DNA of 6,799 bases from Sphingomonas sp. UBA4766 (lineage in GTDB: Bacteria > Pseudomonadota > Alphaproteobacteria > Sphingomonadales > Sphingomonadaceae): contig DHHS01000078.1 of NCBI GenBank assembly GCA_002403415.1, positions 59,694-66,492 on the forward strand. Reading direction: 5' to 3'. The notes beneath the pieces were generated by a model. That model did no database searches and was not told the DNA's origin. It was given only the letters and a program-made list of their open reading frames with translations. Numbering within the stretch: position 1 is the stretch's first letter; every line of letters begins with the position of its first letter. Of the stretch, positions 1-6,308 are shown piece after piece. A program made the position numbers and the translations under genes.

Positions 1-1347
1 AGTGCGGGCGGCTACATCGCCGATGGCTATGACCCTGCACTCGATGATCTGCGCCAGGCGGGTGCCGGCGGTAGGCGCGCGATCGCCGCTCTGGAGGCGC
101 GGTATCGCGAGCAGACCGGCATTGCCGCGCTGAAAGTGCGCCACAACGCGGTGCTAGGCTATCACATCGAAGTGCCCGCGCGGCATGGCGACGCGCTGAT
201 GCGCCCCGACAGCGGCTTTACCCACCGCCAGACCATGGCGGGCGCGGTGCGCTTCAACGCGCCTGACCTGCATGAGGCAGCACTGAAAGTGACTCAGGCG
301 GGCGCCCATGCGCTCGCTGCCGAATCGGCACATCTGGAGGAACTGAGCGCCGCCGCACTCGCCGGGCGCGAAGCAATTGCTGCCACCGCCGATGCGCTCG
401 CCCGGCTGGATGTTGCCACAGCACTCGCCGAGCGGGCGACGGAGGGGGACTGGGCGCGACCCGAATTGACGGGTGAGCCATGTTTTGAGATCAGCGCCGG
501 GCGGCATCCAGTGGTTGAGGCCGCCGTCGCGCGCGCAGGCGGGCGGTTTGTCGCCAATGACTGCCTGCTCACCCCCGCCGCACGGCTTTGGCTGGTCACC
601 GGGCCCAATATGGGCGGCAAGTCCACTTTCCTGCGCCAGAACGCGCTGATCGCAGTGCTCGCGCAAGCGGGCAGCTATGTGCCCGCCGCGCGAGCGCGGC
701 TGGGCCTGGTTGACCGGCTGTTCAGCCGGGTGGGCGCGTCCGACAATCTAGCGCGCGGGCAATCGACCTTCATGGTCGAAATGGTGGAAACGGCAGCGAT
801 CCTGGCGCAGGCAACCTCGCAAAGCCTGGTCATCCTCGACGAAGTCGGGCGCGGCACCAGCACCTATGACGGGCTCGCCATCGCCTGGGCAGTAGTAGAG
901 GCGATTCATGACGACAATCGGTGTCGCTGCCTTTTCGCAACCCATTATCACGAACTGACCCGGCTCGCGGAACGGTGTGATGCGCTCTCACTCCACCATG
1001 TTCGCGCGCGGGAATGGCAGGGGGAGCTGGTGCTGCTCCACGAACTGGCAAGCGGCCCGGCGGATCGCAGCTATGGGCTGGCGGTAGCCCGGCTGGCGGG
1101 TCTGCCGCCTGCAACCATCGCGCGGGCAAAGACCGTGCTCGCCAAGCTGGAGGCGGGCCGCGCCAAAACGGGCGGGCTGGCAGCAGGGTTGGATGATCTG
1201 CCCCTGTTCGCCGGAGTGACCGCTCAGGCCGCACCACCCGCCGATCCCCTGCGCGAGGCGCTGGCGGCGATAAACCCCGACCAGCTCTCCCCGCGCGACG
1301 CGCTGGAGGCGCTCTATCAGCTCAAGGCGCTGGGCGACACGCGGTAA
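1..1347 (+). CDS. mutS: DNA mismatch repair ATPase MutS, C-terminal part (5' end outside the window)
   Basis: MutS recognises base mismatches and small loops and, using ATP, recruits MutL to start mismatch repair. The reading frame is open from base 1, so the start and the mismatch-binding and connector domains lie upstream; 448 residues are visible. Visible residues 1-60 match the end of the core/clamp region (IADGYDPALDDLR, then GYHIEV). The ATPase follows: Walker A GPNMGGKST at 601-627, Walker B LVILDE at 826-843, the signature GRGTSTYDG directly after it, and the H-loop FATHYHEL from 934. The tail carries DLPLF (1195-1209), which resembles a beta-clamp-binding peptide, and ends in a short helical segment as is usual for MutS. 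The nearest internal start-like codon (GTG at 136) falls inside a conserved region and is not the true start. All catalytic motifs are intact. The identification is secure; the clamp-binding role of DLPLF is inference. Confidence 0.97.
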   Translation, partial: SAGGYIADGYDPALDDLRQAGAGGRRAIAALEARYREQTGIAALKVRHNAVLGYHIEVPARHGDALMRPDSGFTHRQTMAGAVRFNAPDLHEAALKVTQAGAHALAAESAHLEELSAAALAGREAIAATADALARLDVATALAERATEGDWARPELTGEPCFEISAGRHPVVEAAVARAGGRFVANDCLLTPAARLWLVTGPNMGGKSTFLRQNALIAVLAQAGSYVPAARARLGLVDRLFSRVGASDNLARGQSTFMVEMVETAAILAQATSQSLVILDEVGRGTSTYDGLAIAWAVVEAIHDDNRCRCLFATHYHELTRLAERCDALSLHHVRAREWQGELVLLHELASGPADRSYGLAVARLAGLPPATIARAKTVLAKLEAGRAKTGGLAAGLDDLPLFAGVTAQAAPPADPLREALAAINPDQLSPRDALEALYQLKALGDTR

Positions 1348-1377
1348 CGCGCGTCACCCCCGCCGCAAACGCGTGTC
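1336..1377. terminator. Inverted repeats across the convergent mutS / chemoreceptor stop codons, possible bidirectional terminator
   Basis: The arm GACACGCG (1336-1343) can pair with CGCGCGTC (1348-1355) around the four-base loop GTAA, a GNRA-type loop. There is one A-C mismatch in the + transcript, which becomes a G-U pair in the minus transcript. The same arm is also an exact reverse complement of CGCGTGTC at 1370-1377, giving a perfect 8-bp stem with a 26-base loop. Both the mutS stop (1345-1347) and the chemoreceptor stop (1354-1356) lie inside this structure. No T-run follows in either direction, so this is not a classical intrinsic terminator. It could aid Rho-dependent termination or protect the 3' ends, or it could be a by-product of CG-rich sequence. 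Confidence 0.35.
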
Positions 1378-2943
1378 AAAGGCGGCGCTGGCATCGCCCA
1401 GCGCCCCTGATTGCGCACGAACATGGGCCGTGACATCAGCGATGGTCTTGGCCAGATTGATCGCGTTATCCGCCTGAGTCGCAAGCGCGTGCAAATCGGC
1501 CTGTACCGACTGACCGCTTTGGGTTGCACGCTCGACGCTGGCGAAAATGCCGTTGGTTGCGTCGGATTGATGCGCGATCGCATCCACAATATCGCCTGCG
1601 CCGCTGGCGATTTGCTCGACACTGTCCGCCATCGCCTCGATCGAGGCAGCAACCTCTTCGGCATTATTGTCCATATCGGCAATATGTTGGGCGATGCCGA
1701 CGGCGGCCGCGCGTGTTTGTGCCGCCAACGCCTTGACCTCGCCCGCCACCACTGCAAAGCCGCGCCCCGCCGCACCAGAATGCGCCGCCTCAATCAGCGC
1801 ATTGAGCGCAAGCGTGTTGGTGCGCGCGGCAATCCGCTCAATTTCGGCCGTAATGCCGCGCACCATCTGCGTGCTTTGAGCGAGCGCTTGCGCCCGCGCT
1901 CGCGCCCGCGCGGAATTTGCCTCAGCAGTCGCGGCAGCGCCCACCTGCCCTTCAACCTGCGCGCTGATCTGTTCGATCGACGTGCGCAGCCGGGCGGCGG
2001 CGGCTTGCACAGCGGCCATCGCCTGCCCCGCGCTGACCGCGCGTTCGCGAACCGACCCGACATGGCGTGCGCTTGCGTCGCCTACGCGGATCAACAGCTT
2101 GGTCGAGCCGCCAAGCTGCCCCACGGCCTCACCCAGCGCATCCACAACGGCAACCACGCTGGTCTCAAAACGCTGCGCATGCTCGGTCATCAGCGCGCGG
2201 TGTTCGGCGGCGGCACGTGCATCTTCGGCAGCGCGTGCTTCGGCATGGCGACGTTCAAGCGCGCGCTGCGCCTCATTGGCTTTTGCTTCCTCCTCGGCGC
2301 GGCGGCGCTGCAGCGTCTCAATCTCGTCGGCGGCGCGAATCCGGTCGCTGAACAGCCGCGCCTGCCCTGAGTTAAGCACCGCCAGCGACCCGATAAACAC
2401 CAGAATCGCGGCACCATAAGCATGGGGCACAGCCACCAGCGCCGTAAGGTTGAGCCAGAGCCGCACGCCCACAATCAGCATGAACGCAAGCCCTGCCCCC
2501 GGAACCAGGGTAAACATCGACCCGCCAACACAAATCAACGCCACCGTCAGACATGGCAAAGCAATCCGGTCAGCAACAAAAGGTGCAGTCATCAGCGCGG
2601 AGATCACCACAAACCAGCCAATCGCGTTGGCTACGGCATAAACATAAACACGTCGGTTCGCCGCCGCGAGCGGCAAGGCGGCTCGCTCAGCCGGGTTATG
2701 TCCGAACATCGGCCGGATCATTATGACGGCGGTGAACAGCGGTAGCACCGAAAAAATGATGTCGGGCCGACTGAGGCGAATCGCATAAACACCACACAGC
2801 ACCATCGGCAGCAGGATATTGGCCGCGCCAAAGCCGCGAATGAGGTTGATCGTCACCCGGATTCGCTCCGGGCGGCTCAGTGCGTCGATACCAACCAGGC
2901 GCAAAAGATGGTCGCGCGTGAAGAAATTGCTCCCCAACGCCAT
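1354..2943 (-). CDS. Methyl-accepting chemotaxis protein with a polytopic (about six-helix) membrane N-terminus
   Basis: This is a chemoreceptor-type signal transducer whose cytoplasmic hairpin would control a CheA/CheW kinase complex. Counting from the ATG at 2943-2941 the protein has 529 residues. Residues 39-191 contain about six hydrophobic segments (near 39-56, 62-79, 99-124, 127-147, 150-172, 174-191) with short loops and no periplasmic ligand-binding domain. Residues 196-270 are rich in Ala, Glu and Arg and look like a coiled coil; I see no clear HAMP domain. The signalling domain fills the rest. Its tip is conserved near residues 370-405 ([17 protein letters not shown], then [12 protein letters not shown]), with N381 in the LNALIE core. 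The C-terminus (TRLRRG) lacks a CheR-tethering pentapeptide. A start 10 codons upstream (2973) has no visible ribosome binding site and would place a dyad in the coding region, so 2943 is preferred. The family is secure; the ligand is unknown and no che genes are in view. Confidence 0.93.
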   Translation of the reverse strand: [529 protein letters not shown]

Positions 2944-2944
2944 A

Positions 2945-2954
2945 CTCCAACCCT
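2945..2954 (-). promoter_or_regulatory. Candidate ribosome binding site deciding the chemoreceptor start
   Basis: On the minus strand AGGG (2954-2951) stands 7 bases before the ATG at 2943, with a second purine block GGAG (2948-2945) only 1 base away. AGGG has workable spacing; GGAG is too close to act alone. The alternative upstream ATG (2973) has nothing comparable in front of it. This favours the shorter 529-residue protein. Confidence 0.45.
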
Positions 2955-2969
2955 GCTGACCATGTCTCT

Positions 2970-2983
2970 CCATCGCCCGATGG
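2970..2983. promoter_or_regulatory. Perfect 6+6 dyad in the divergent chemoreceptor/glnD intergenic region
   Basis: CCATCG (2970-2975) and CGATGG (2978-2983) are exact reverse complements separated by two bases. An overlapping longer-range pair, GACCAT (2958-2963) with ATGGTC (2980-2985), competes for the same right arm. The dyad begins 27 bp upstream of the chemoreceptor ATG and ends 80 bp upstream of glnD. It could be an operator for a small dimeric regulator, or a hairpin in the chemoreceptor 5' leader. No known operator consensus was recognised, and a dyad this size can occur by chance in GC-rich DNA. Confidence 0.3.
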
Positions 2984-3024
2984 TCTATGCGGAATTGGTG
3001 AATGAAGCGGTAACGTTGACCCGC

Positions 3025-3053
3025 GTGACGGGCTCGCCCATTGCGGCTATATC
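3025..3053 (+). promoter_or_regulatory. Candidate housekeeping promoter of glnD
   Basis: GTGACGG (3025-3031) and GCTATATC (3046-3053) are separated by 14 bases. The Caulobacter housekeeping sigma consensus, as I recall it, is TTGACGS, 10-14 bases, then GCTANAWC. The -35 matches at six of seven positions, the -10 matches fully, and the spacing is allowed. Read in the E. coli manner, the same DNA gives GTGACG, 17 bases, TATATC. Transcription would begin near 3059-3061, two to four bases before the glnD ATG, which implies a leaderless or almost leaderless mRNA. Confidence 0.6.
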
Positions 3054-3062
3054 CGGCGTTGC

Positions 3063-5825
3063 ATGAGCACACGCTTTACCGCCATCCCGCAGCGCCGCGC
3101 GATCATCGACCGGCGGCTGCTGGCCGACCGGCTCGCCGCAATCGAGGGGACCGATCCGGCCGGTCTGCGTGTGTCCGCAACGGTGATGCTGAAGGTGGCG
3201 CTGACGCTGGGCCGTGCGGAAATTGCCGAACGGCTGATCCAGCACCCGTCGCGCGGGCTCGAGGCAGCGGCGGCGCAAGCGTTTCTGATCGACCAGATTT
3301 TACGGCTGCTCTTCGATTTCGCCACGACCCGGCTGTATCCCGGCACGGGCGCGACCACCGCCGAGCGGCTCGTCTTGATGGCGGTCGGCGGTTATGGCCG
3401 CGGTGAAATGGCGCCGCATTCCGACGTCGACATCGCCTTCCTGACCCCGTCGAAACAGAGCCCATGGGCCGAACAGGTCATCGAATCGATGCTCTATGCG
3501 CTGTGGGATCTGGGGCTGAAGGTCGGGCACAGCGCGCGTTCACTCGATGAAATGGTGCGCCAGGCAAAAGCGGACAAGACGATCCGCACCGCGCTGCTCG
3601 AAGCGCGCTATGTCTGGGGCGACACCAGCCTGTATGATGAAGCCGAACGCCGCTTTCGCGCCGAAGTGCAGGCGGGGTCAGCGCGCGCCTTTATCGCCGA
3701 CAAACTCGCCGAGCGGAACGAGCGGCACCACAAGATGGGCGACAGCCGCTATGTCGTTGAACCGAATGTGAAGGAAGGCAAAGGAGGGCTTCGCGACCTC
3801 CACACGCTGTTCTGGATCGGCAAATATGTCCATAATGTCGGCAGCGCCGCCGGACTGGTCGATGCCGGGCTGTTAACTTCGGCGGAATATCGCCAGTTTC
3901 ACCGCGCGGAGAACTTCCTGTGGGCGGTGCGGTGCCATTTGCATTGCATCACCGGACGGGCCGAGGATCGGCTGACCTTTGACGTGCAGCGCGAGATTGC
4001 CGAGCGGATGCGCTATGCTGATCGCCCCGGCGCGTCGCGCGTCGAACGCTTCATGCGGCATTATTTCCTGCAGGCAAAGATCGTCGGCGACCTGACCGGC
4101 GTGTTCCTCTCGCATCTGGACGAAGCGTTTGCCGCACGCGGGCGGCGCTTTGGCTTCCCGATGCTGATGCGGCGGCCGCGCCGGTTGAACGGGTTCATCC
4201 TCGACCGCGGGCGGCTAACGCTGCCGCGCGACGATTTCTTTGCCGCCGACCCGGTTCGCCTGATCGAGCTATTTGCGCTGGCCGACAAACATGGCCTCGA
4301 AATCCACCCGCTGACAATGCGAACCGCCGCGCGCGACGCCAAGCTCGCTGATGATGTCCGTGATGATCCCCGCGCCAATGCGCTGTTCCTCGACGTGCTC
4401 ACCTCGAAACGCGATCCCGAAACGGTGCTGCGGTGGATGAACGAGGCAGGCGTGTTTGGCCGGTTCGTGCCCGATTTCGGCCGGGTCGTCGCCCAGATGC
4501 AGTTCGACATGTATCACCACTACACGGTCGACGAGCATTCGATCCGCGCCATCGGCCTGCTCGCGCGGATCGAGCGTGGCGAGCTGGGGGAGGATCACCC
4601 GCTGGCCGCCAACATCTTGCGCACTATTGTGTCACGGCGCGTGCTCTATGTTGCGGTGTTGCTGCACGATATTGCGAAGGGGCGCGGCGGCGATCATTCA
4701 GTGCTGGGCGCCGAGGTAGCCGAGCGGCTTTGCCCGCGCCTTGGCCTGTCGCGCGCCGAGACGGAAACGGTGGCATGGCTGGTGCGCTGGCATTTGCTGA
4801 TGTCGGCCACGGCCTTCAAACGCGATCTGGCCGATTACAAGACGATCATCGACTTTGCGGCGGCCGTGCAGAGCCCCGAACGGCTGAGGCTGTTGCTCGC
4901 GCTGACGGTCGTGGACATTCGCGCGGTCGGTCCCGGCGTGTGGAATAGCTGGAAACGGCAATTGCTAAGCGAGCTCTATGAACTTGCAGAGGAATTGCTG
5001 CGACTGGGGCACAAGCAAAAGGGGCGGGGCGAGCGTATTGCCGCAAAACAGGCCGGACTGGCGCAGCAATTGGGCTGGAGCGAGGTCGCGTTTGCGCGTT
5101 TCGTCGCGCGCCTCCCCGAAGCCTACTGGATCGCCGAGCCCGACGATGTGCTGATCAGCAACGCCCGCCTCGTCGCAACCGCCGATGAGTCTTCGCTCGC
5201 GATCGAAGCGCAAGTCTATCCCGACCGCGGCGCGACACTGGTGACGCTTTATGCCGCCGACCATCCGGGGCTTTTCTACCGCACGGCGGGCGCGATCCAT
5301 CTGGCGGGCGGCAACATCATCGACGCGCGCATCCACACCACGCGCGACGGCATGGCGCTCGACAATTTCCTGGTGCAGGATCCGTTCGGGCGCCCATTCG
5401 ACCGGCCCGACCAATTGGCGCGGCTGAAAGCGGCGATCGAGGATGCGCTTGCAAATCGGACCCGCCTTGCCGATCGGCTGCGCGCCAAGCCACTGCCGCG
5501 TGCGCGTGCCGAAGCGTTTGAAATCGCCCCCGTCGTGCTGATTGACAATAATGCGTCCAACCGCTTTACCGTGGTGGAGGTAAACGCGCGCGATGGCCCG
5601 GCCCTGCTCAACCGGCTGGCGCAGGCGTTGTTCCAGTCAAAGGTGACGATCCATTCGGCGCATGTCGCCACCTATGGCGAGCGCGCGGTGGACACCTTCT
5701 ACCTCACCGATTTGCTGGGGGACAAGATTGGCAGCACGCAGCGGCTGCGCGCGATCGAGCGGCGGTTGCTGGCCGCAGCGGACAATGATGGCGACTGGGC
5801 CAGCGCTGCGCAATCGGCGGCATAG
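3063..5825 (+). CDS. glnD: Bifunctional [protein-PII] uridylyltransferase / uridylyl-removing enzyme
   Basis: GlnD senses glutamine and adds UMP to PII proteins (GlnB/GlnK) when nitrogen is short, or removes it when glutamine is plentiful. This sets glutamine synthetase activity and Ntr gene expression from the cytoplasm. The protein is 920 residues, typical of alphaproteobacterial GlnD. The nucleotidyltransferase motif GGYGRGEMAPHSDVD starts at residue 109, with metal-binding D121 and D123. KEGKGGLRDLHTLFW follows near residue 240. The HD (uridylyl-removing) domain shows VDEHS (H492), HD at 535-536 and GDHS (H545). Two ACT domains lie at about 725-800 and 835-910 and would bind glutamine. 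All expected catalytic residues are present. No in-frame ATG, GTG or TTG lies between the upstream stop (3003-3005) and the ATG at 3063. There is no obvious Shine-Dalgarno, which fits the leaderless promoter proposed just upstream. The VOC gene follows 33 bp later in the same direction. Confidence 0.97.
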   Translation: MSTRFTAIPQRRAIIDRRLLADRLAAIEGTDPAGLRVSATVMLKVALTLGRAEIAERLIQHPSRGLEAAAAQAFLIDQILRLLFDFATTRLYPGTGATTAERLVLMAVGGYGRGEMAPHSDVDIAFLTPSKQSPWAEQVIESMLYALWDLGLKVGHSARSLDEMVRQAKADKTIRTALLEARYVWGDTSLYDEAERRFRAEVQAGSARAFIADKLAERNERHHKMGDSRYVVEPNVKEGKGGLRDLHTLFWIGKYVHNVGSAAGLVDAGLLTSAEYRQFHRAENFLWAVRCHLHCITGRAEDRLTFDVQREIAERMRYADRPGASRVERFMRHYFLQAKIVGDLTGVFLSHLDEAFAARGRRFGFPMLMRRPRRLNGFILDRGRLTLPRDDFFAADPVRLIELFALADKHGLEIHPLTMRTAARDAKLADDVRDDPRANALFLDVLTSKRDPETVLRWMNEAGVFGRFVPDFGRVVAQMQFDMYHHYTVDEHSIRAIGLLARIERGELGEDHPLAANILRTIVSRRVLYVAVLLHDIAKGRGGDHSVLGAEVAERLCPRLGLSRAETETVAWLVRWHLLMSATAFKRDLADYKTIIDFAAAVQSPERLRLLLALTVVDIRAVGPGVWNSWKRQLLSELYELAEELLRLGHKQKGRGERIAAKQAGLAQQLGWSEVAFARFVARLPEAYWIAEPDDVLISNARLVATADESSLAIEAQVYPDRGATLVTLYAADHPGLFYRTAGAIHLAGGNIIDARIHTTRDGMALDNFLVQDPFGRPFDRPDQLARLKAAIEDALANRTRLADRLRAKPLPRARAEAFEIAPVVLIDNNASNRFTVVEVNARDGPALLNRLAQALFQSKVTIHSAHVATYGERAVDTFYLTDLLGDKIGSTQRLRAIERRLLAAADNDGDWASAAQSAA

Positions 5826-5843
5826 CAGATTATCAGACGCAAC

Positions 5844-5851
5844 AGGGGAGG
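5844..5851 (+). promoter_or_regulatory. Strong Shine-Dalgarno for the VOC gene
   Basis: AGGGGAGG stands 7 bases before the ATG at 5859. This spacing selects that ATG over an in-frame TTG at 5853, which would be only one base from the motif. It is the clearest ribosome binding site in the window and contrasts with glnD, which has none. Confidence 0.75.
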
Positions 5852-5858
5852 ATTGCAT

Positions 5859-6242
5859 ATGGCAGTATTGGGCATTGGCGGGCTGTTTTTCCGGTCGACG
5901 GATCCGGATGCACTCTCCGCCTGGTATCGCACCCATCTGGGCATTGGCGCCGGCTGCGCGGCGGCGGACACCGGCCCGGTCGATGAATGGACGTGGAAGA
6001 CGCAAGGGGGGCCGGTGGTGTTTGCCCCCTTCAAGGCCGACACCGATTATTTCGCCGCCGATAAGCAATTCATGATCAACCTGCGCGTTGCCGATCTCGC
6101 CGAAATGATCGACACGCTTACGGTGGCGGGCATTGCGGTGGAAACACGCGACGAGTGGAATTCACCCGAAGTCGGCCAGTTCGCTCGCTTGCACGACCCG
6201 GAAGGCAATGCGATCGAGCTGTGGGAGCCACCCGCCGCGTAG
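5859..6242 (+). CDS. VOC (glyoxalase / bleomycin-resistance fold) family protein
   Basis: This is a 127-residue single-domain protein of the vicinal oxygen chelate superfamily; the substrate is unknown. Two beta-alpha-beta-beta-beta modules can be followed. The first opens with LGIGGLFFRSTDPDALSAWYRTHLG (given here in part: GLFFRSTDP, residues 8-16, and WYRTHLG, 22-28). The second opens with FMINLRVADL (71-80) and closes with HDPEGNAIELWEPP (112-125). The final metal-ligand glutamate of the fold is present as E120. By my manual alignment to E. coli glyoxalase I, the other three ligand positions fall on non-coordinating residues (about G8, F55, M72). Classical metal-dependent glyoxalase I activity is therefore doubtful. 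It lies 33 bp after glnD with its own strong ribosome binding site and no clear promoter, so cotranscription with glnD is likely. A functional link to nitrogen control is not shown. Confidence 0.88.
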   Translation: MAVLGIGGLFFRSTDPDALSAWYRTHLGIGAGCAAADTGPVDEWTWKTQGGPVVFAPFKADTDYFAADKQFMINLRVADLAEMIDTLTVAGIAVETRDEWNSPEVGQFARLHDPEGNAIELWEPPAA

Positions 6243-6269
6243 CCGCTAACATTTGTTCGGCTTTAGCGG
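6243..6269. terminator. Seven-base-pair inverted repeat directly after the VOC stop
   Basis: CCGCTAA (6243-6249) and TTAGCGG (6263-6269) are exact reverse complements around a 13-base loop, starting at the first base after the VOC stop codon. No T-run follows on either strand, so intrinsic termination would be weak at best. Its place between two convergent genes fits a 3'-end structure for the glnD-VOC transcript. Confidence 0.35.
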
Positions 6270-6275
6270 TCTGGC

Positions 6276-6307
6276 GCTGCTTCTGGTTCAGCCTGACTGA
6301 AAGCGGC
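6276..6307. terminator. Imperfect hairpin just past the glycosyltransferase stop
   Basis: An outer stem GCTGCT (6276-6281) with AGCGGC (6302-6307), including one G-U pair, encloses an inner stem TTCAG (6287-6291) with CTGAA (6297-6301). The inner loop is five bases and there is a five-base bulge on one side. It begins two bases after the minus-strand stop codon of the glycosyltransferase. No T-run is present. It may be a 3'-end structure for that transcript, but the evidence is weak. Confidence 0.22.
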
Positions 6308-6308
6308 C

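Noticed and set aside
154..666. 170-codon minus-strand frame inside mutS
   Set aside because: It is antisense to the conserved MutS core and Walker A region, with a composition typical of a shadow frame.
1411..2370. Long (319-codon) open frame on the + strand antisense to the chemoreceptor
   Set aside because: It lies wholly inside a well-supported gene on the other strand, its product is Arg/Gly/His-rich without recognisable motifs, and GC-rich coding DNA commonly leaves antisense frames open.
2422..2745. 107-codon + strand frame opposite the membrane helices of the chemoreceptor
   Set aside because: The very hydrophilic, Arg/His/Gln-rich product is what complementing hydrophobic codons produces; there is no ribosome binding site or family resemblance.
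2989..3013. Possible minus-strand promoter for the chemoreceptor (TTACCG, 18 bases, CATAGA)
   Set aside because: The -10 matches only three of six consensus positions and it does not fit the alphaproteobacterial pattern that fits glnD so well, so it is not supported.
2973..3072. Upstream start codons that would lengthen the chemoreceptor by 10 to 43 residues
   Set aside because: The extra residues are polar with no family resemblance, no ribosome binding site is seen, and the longest form would overlap the start of glnD and its promoter.
3103..3465. Minus-strand frame antisense to the glnD nucleotidyltransferase region
   Set aside because: It overlaps the conserved GGYGRG and SDVD motifs of GlnD and its product is low-complexity Arg/Ala/Pro.
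5869..5949. 12-base direct repeat TGGGCATTGGCG at 5869-5880 and 5938-5949 in the VOC gene
   Set aside because: Both copies are in frame and encode LGIG, so the match is explained by similar short peptides and codon bias; there is no sign of a mobile or tandem repeat.
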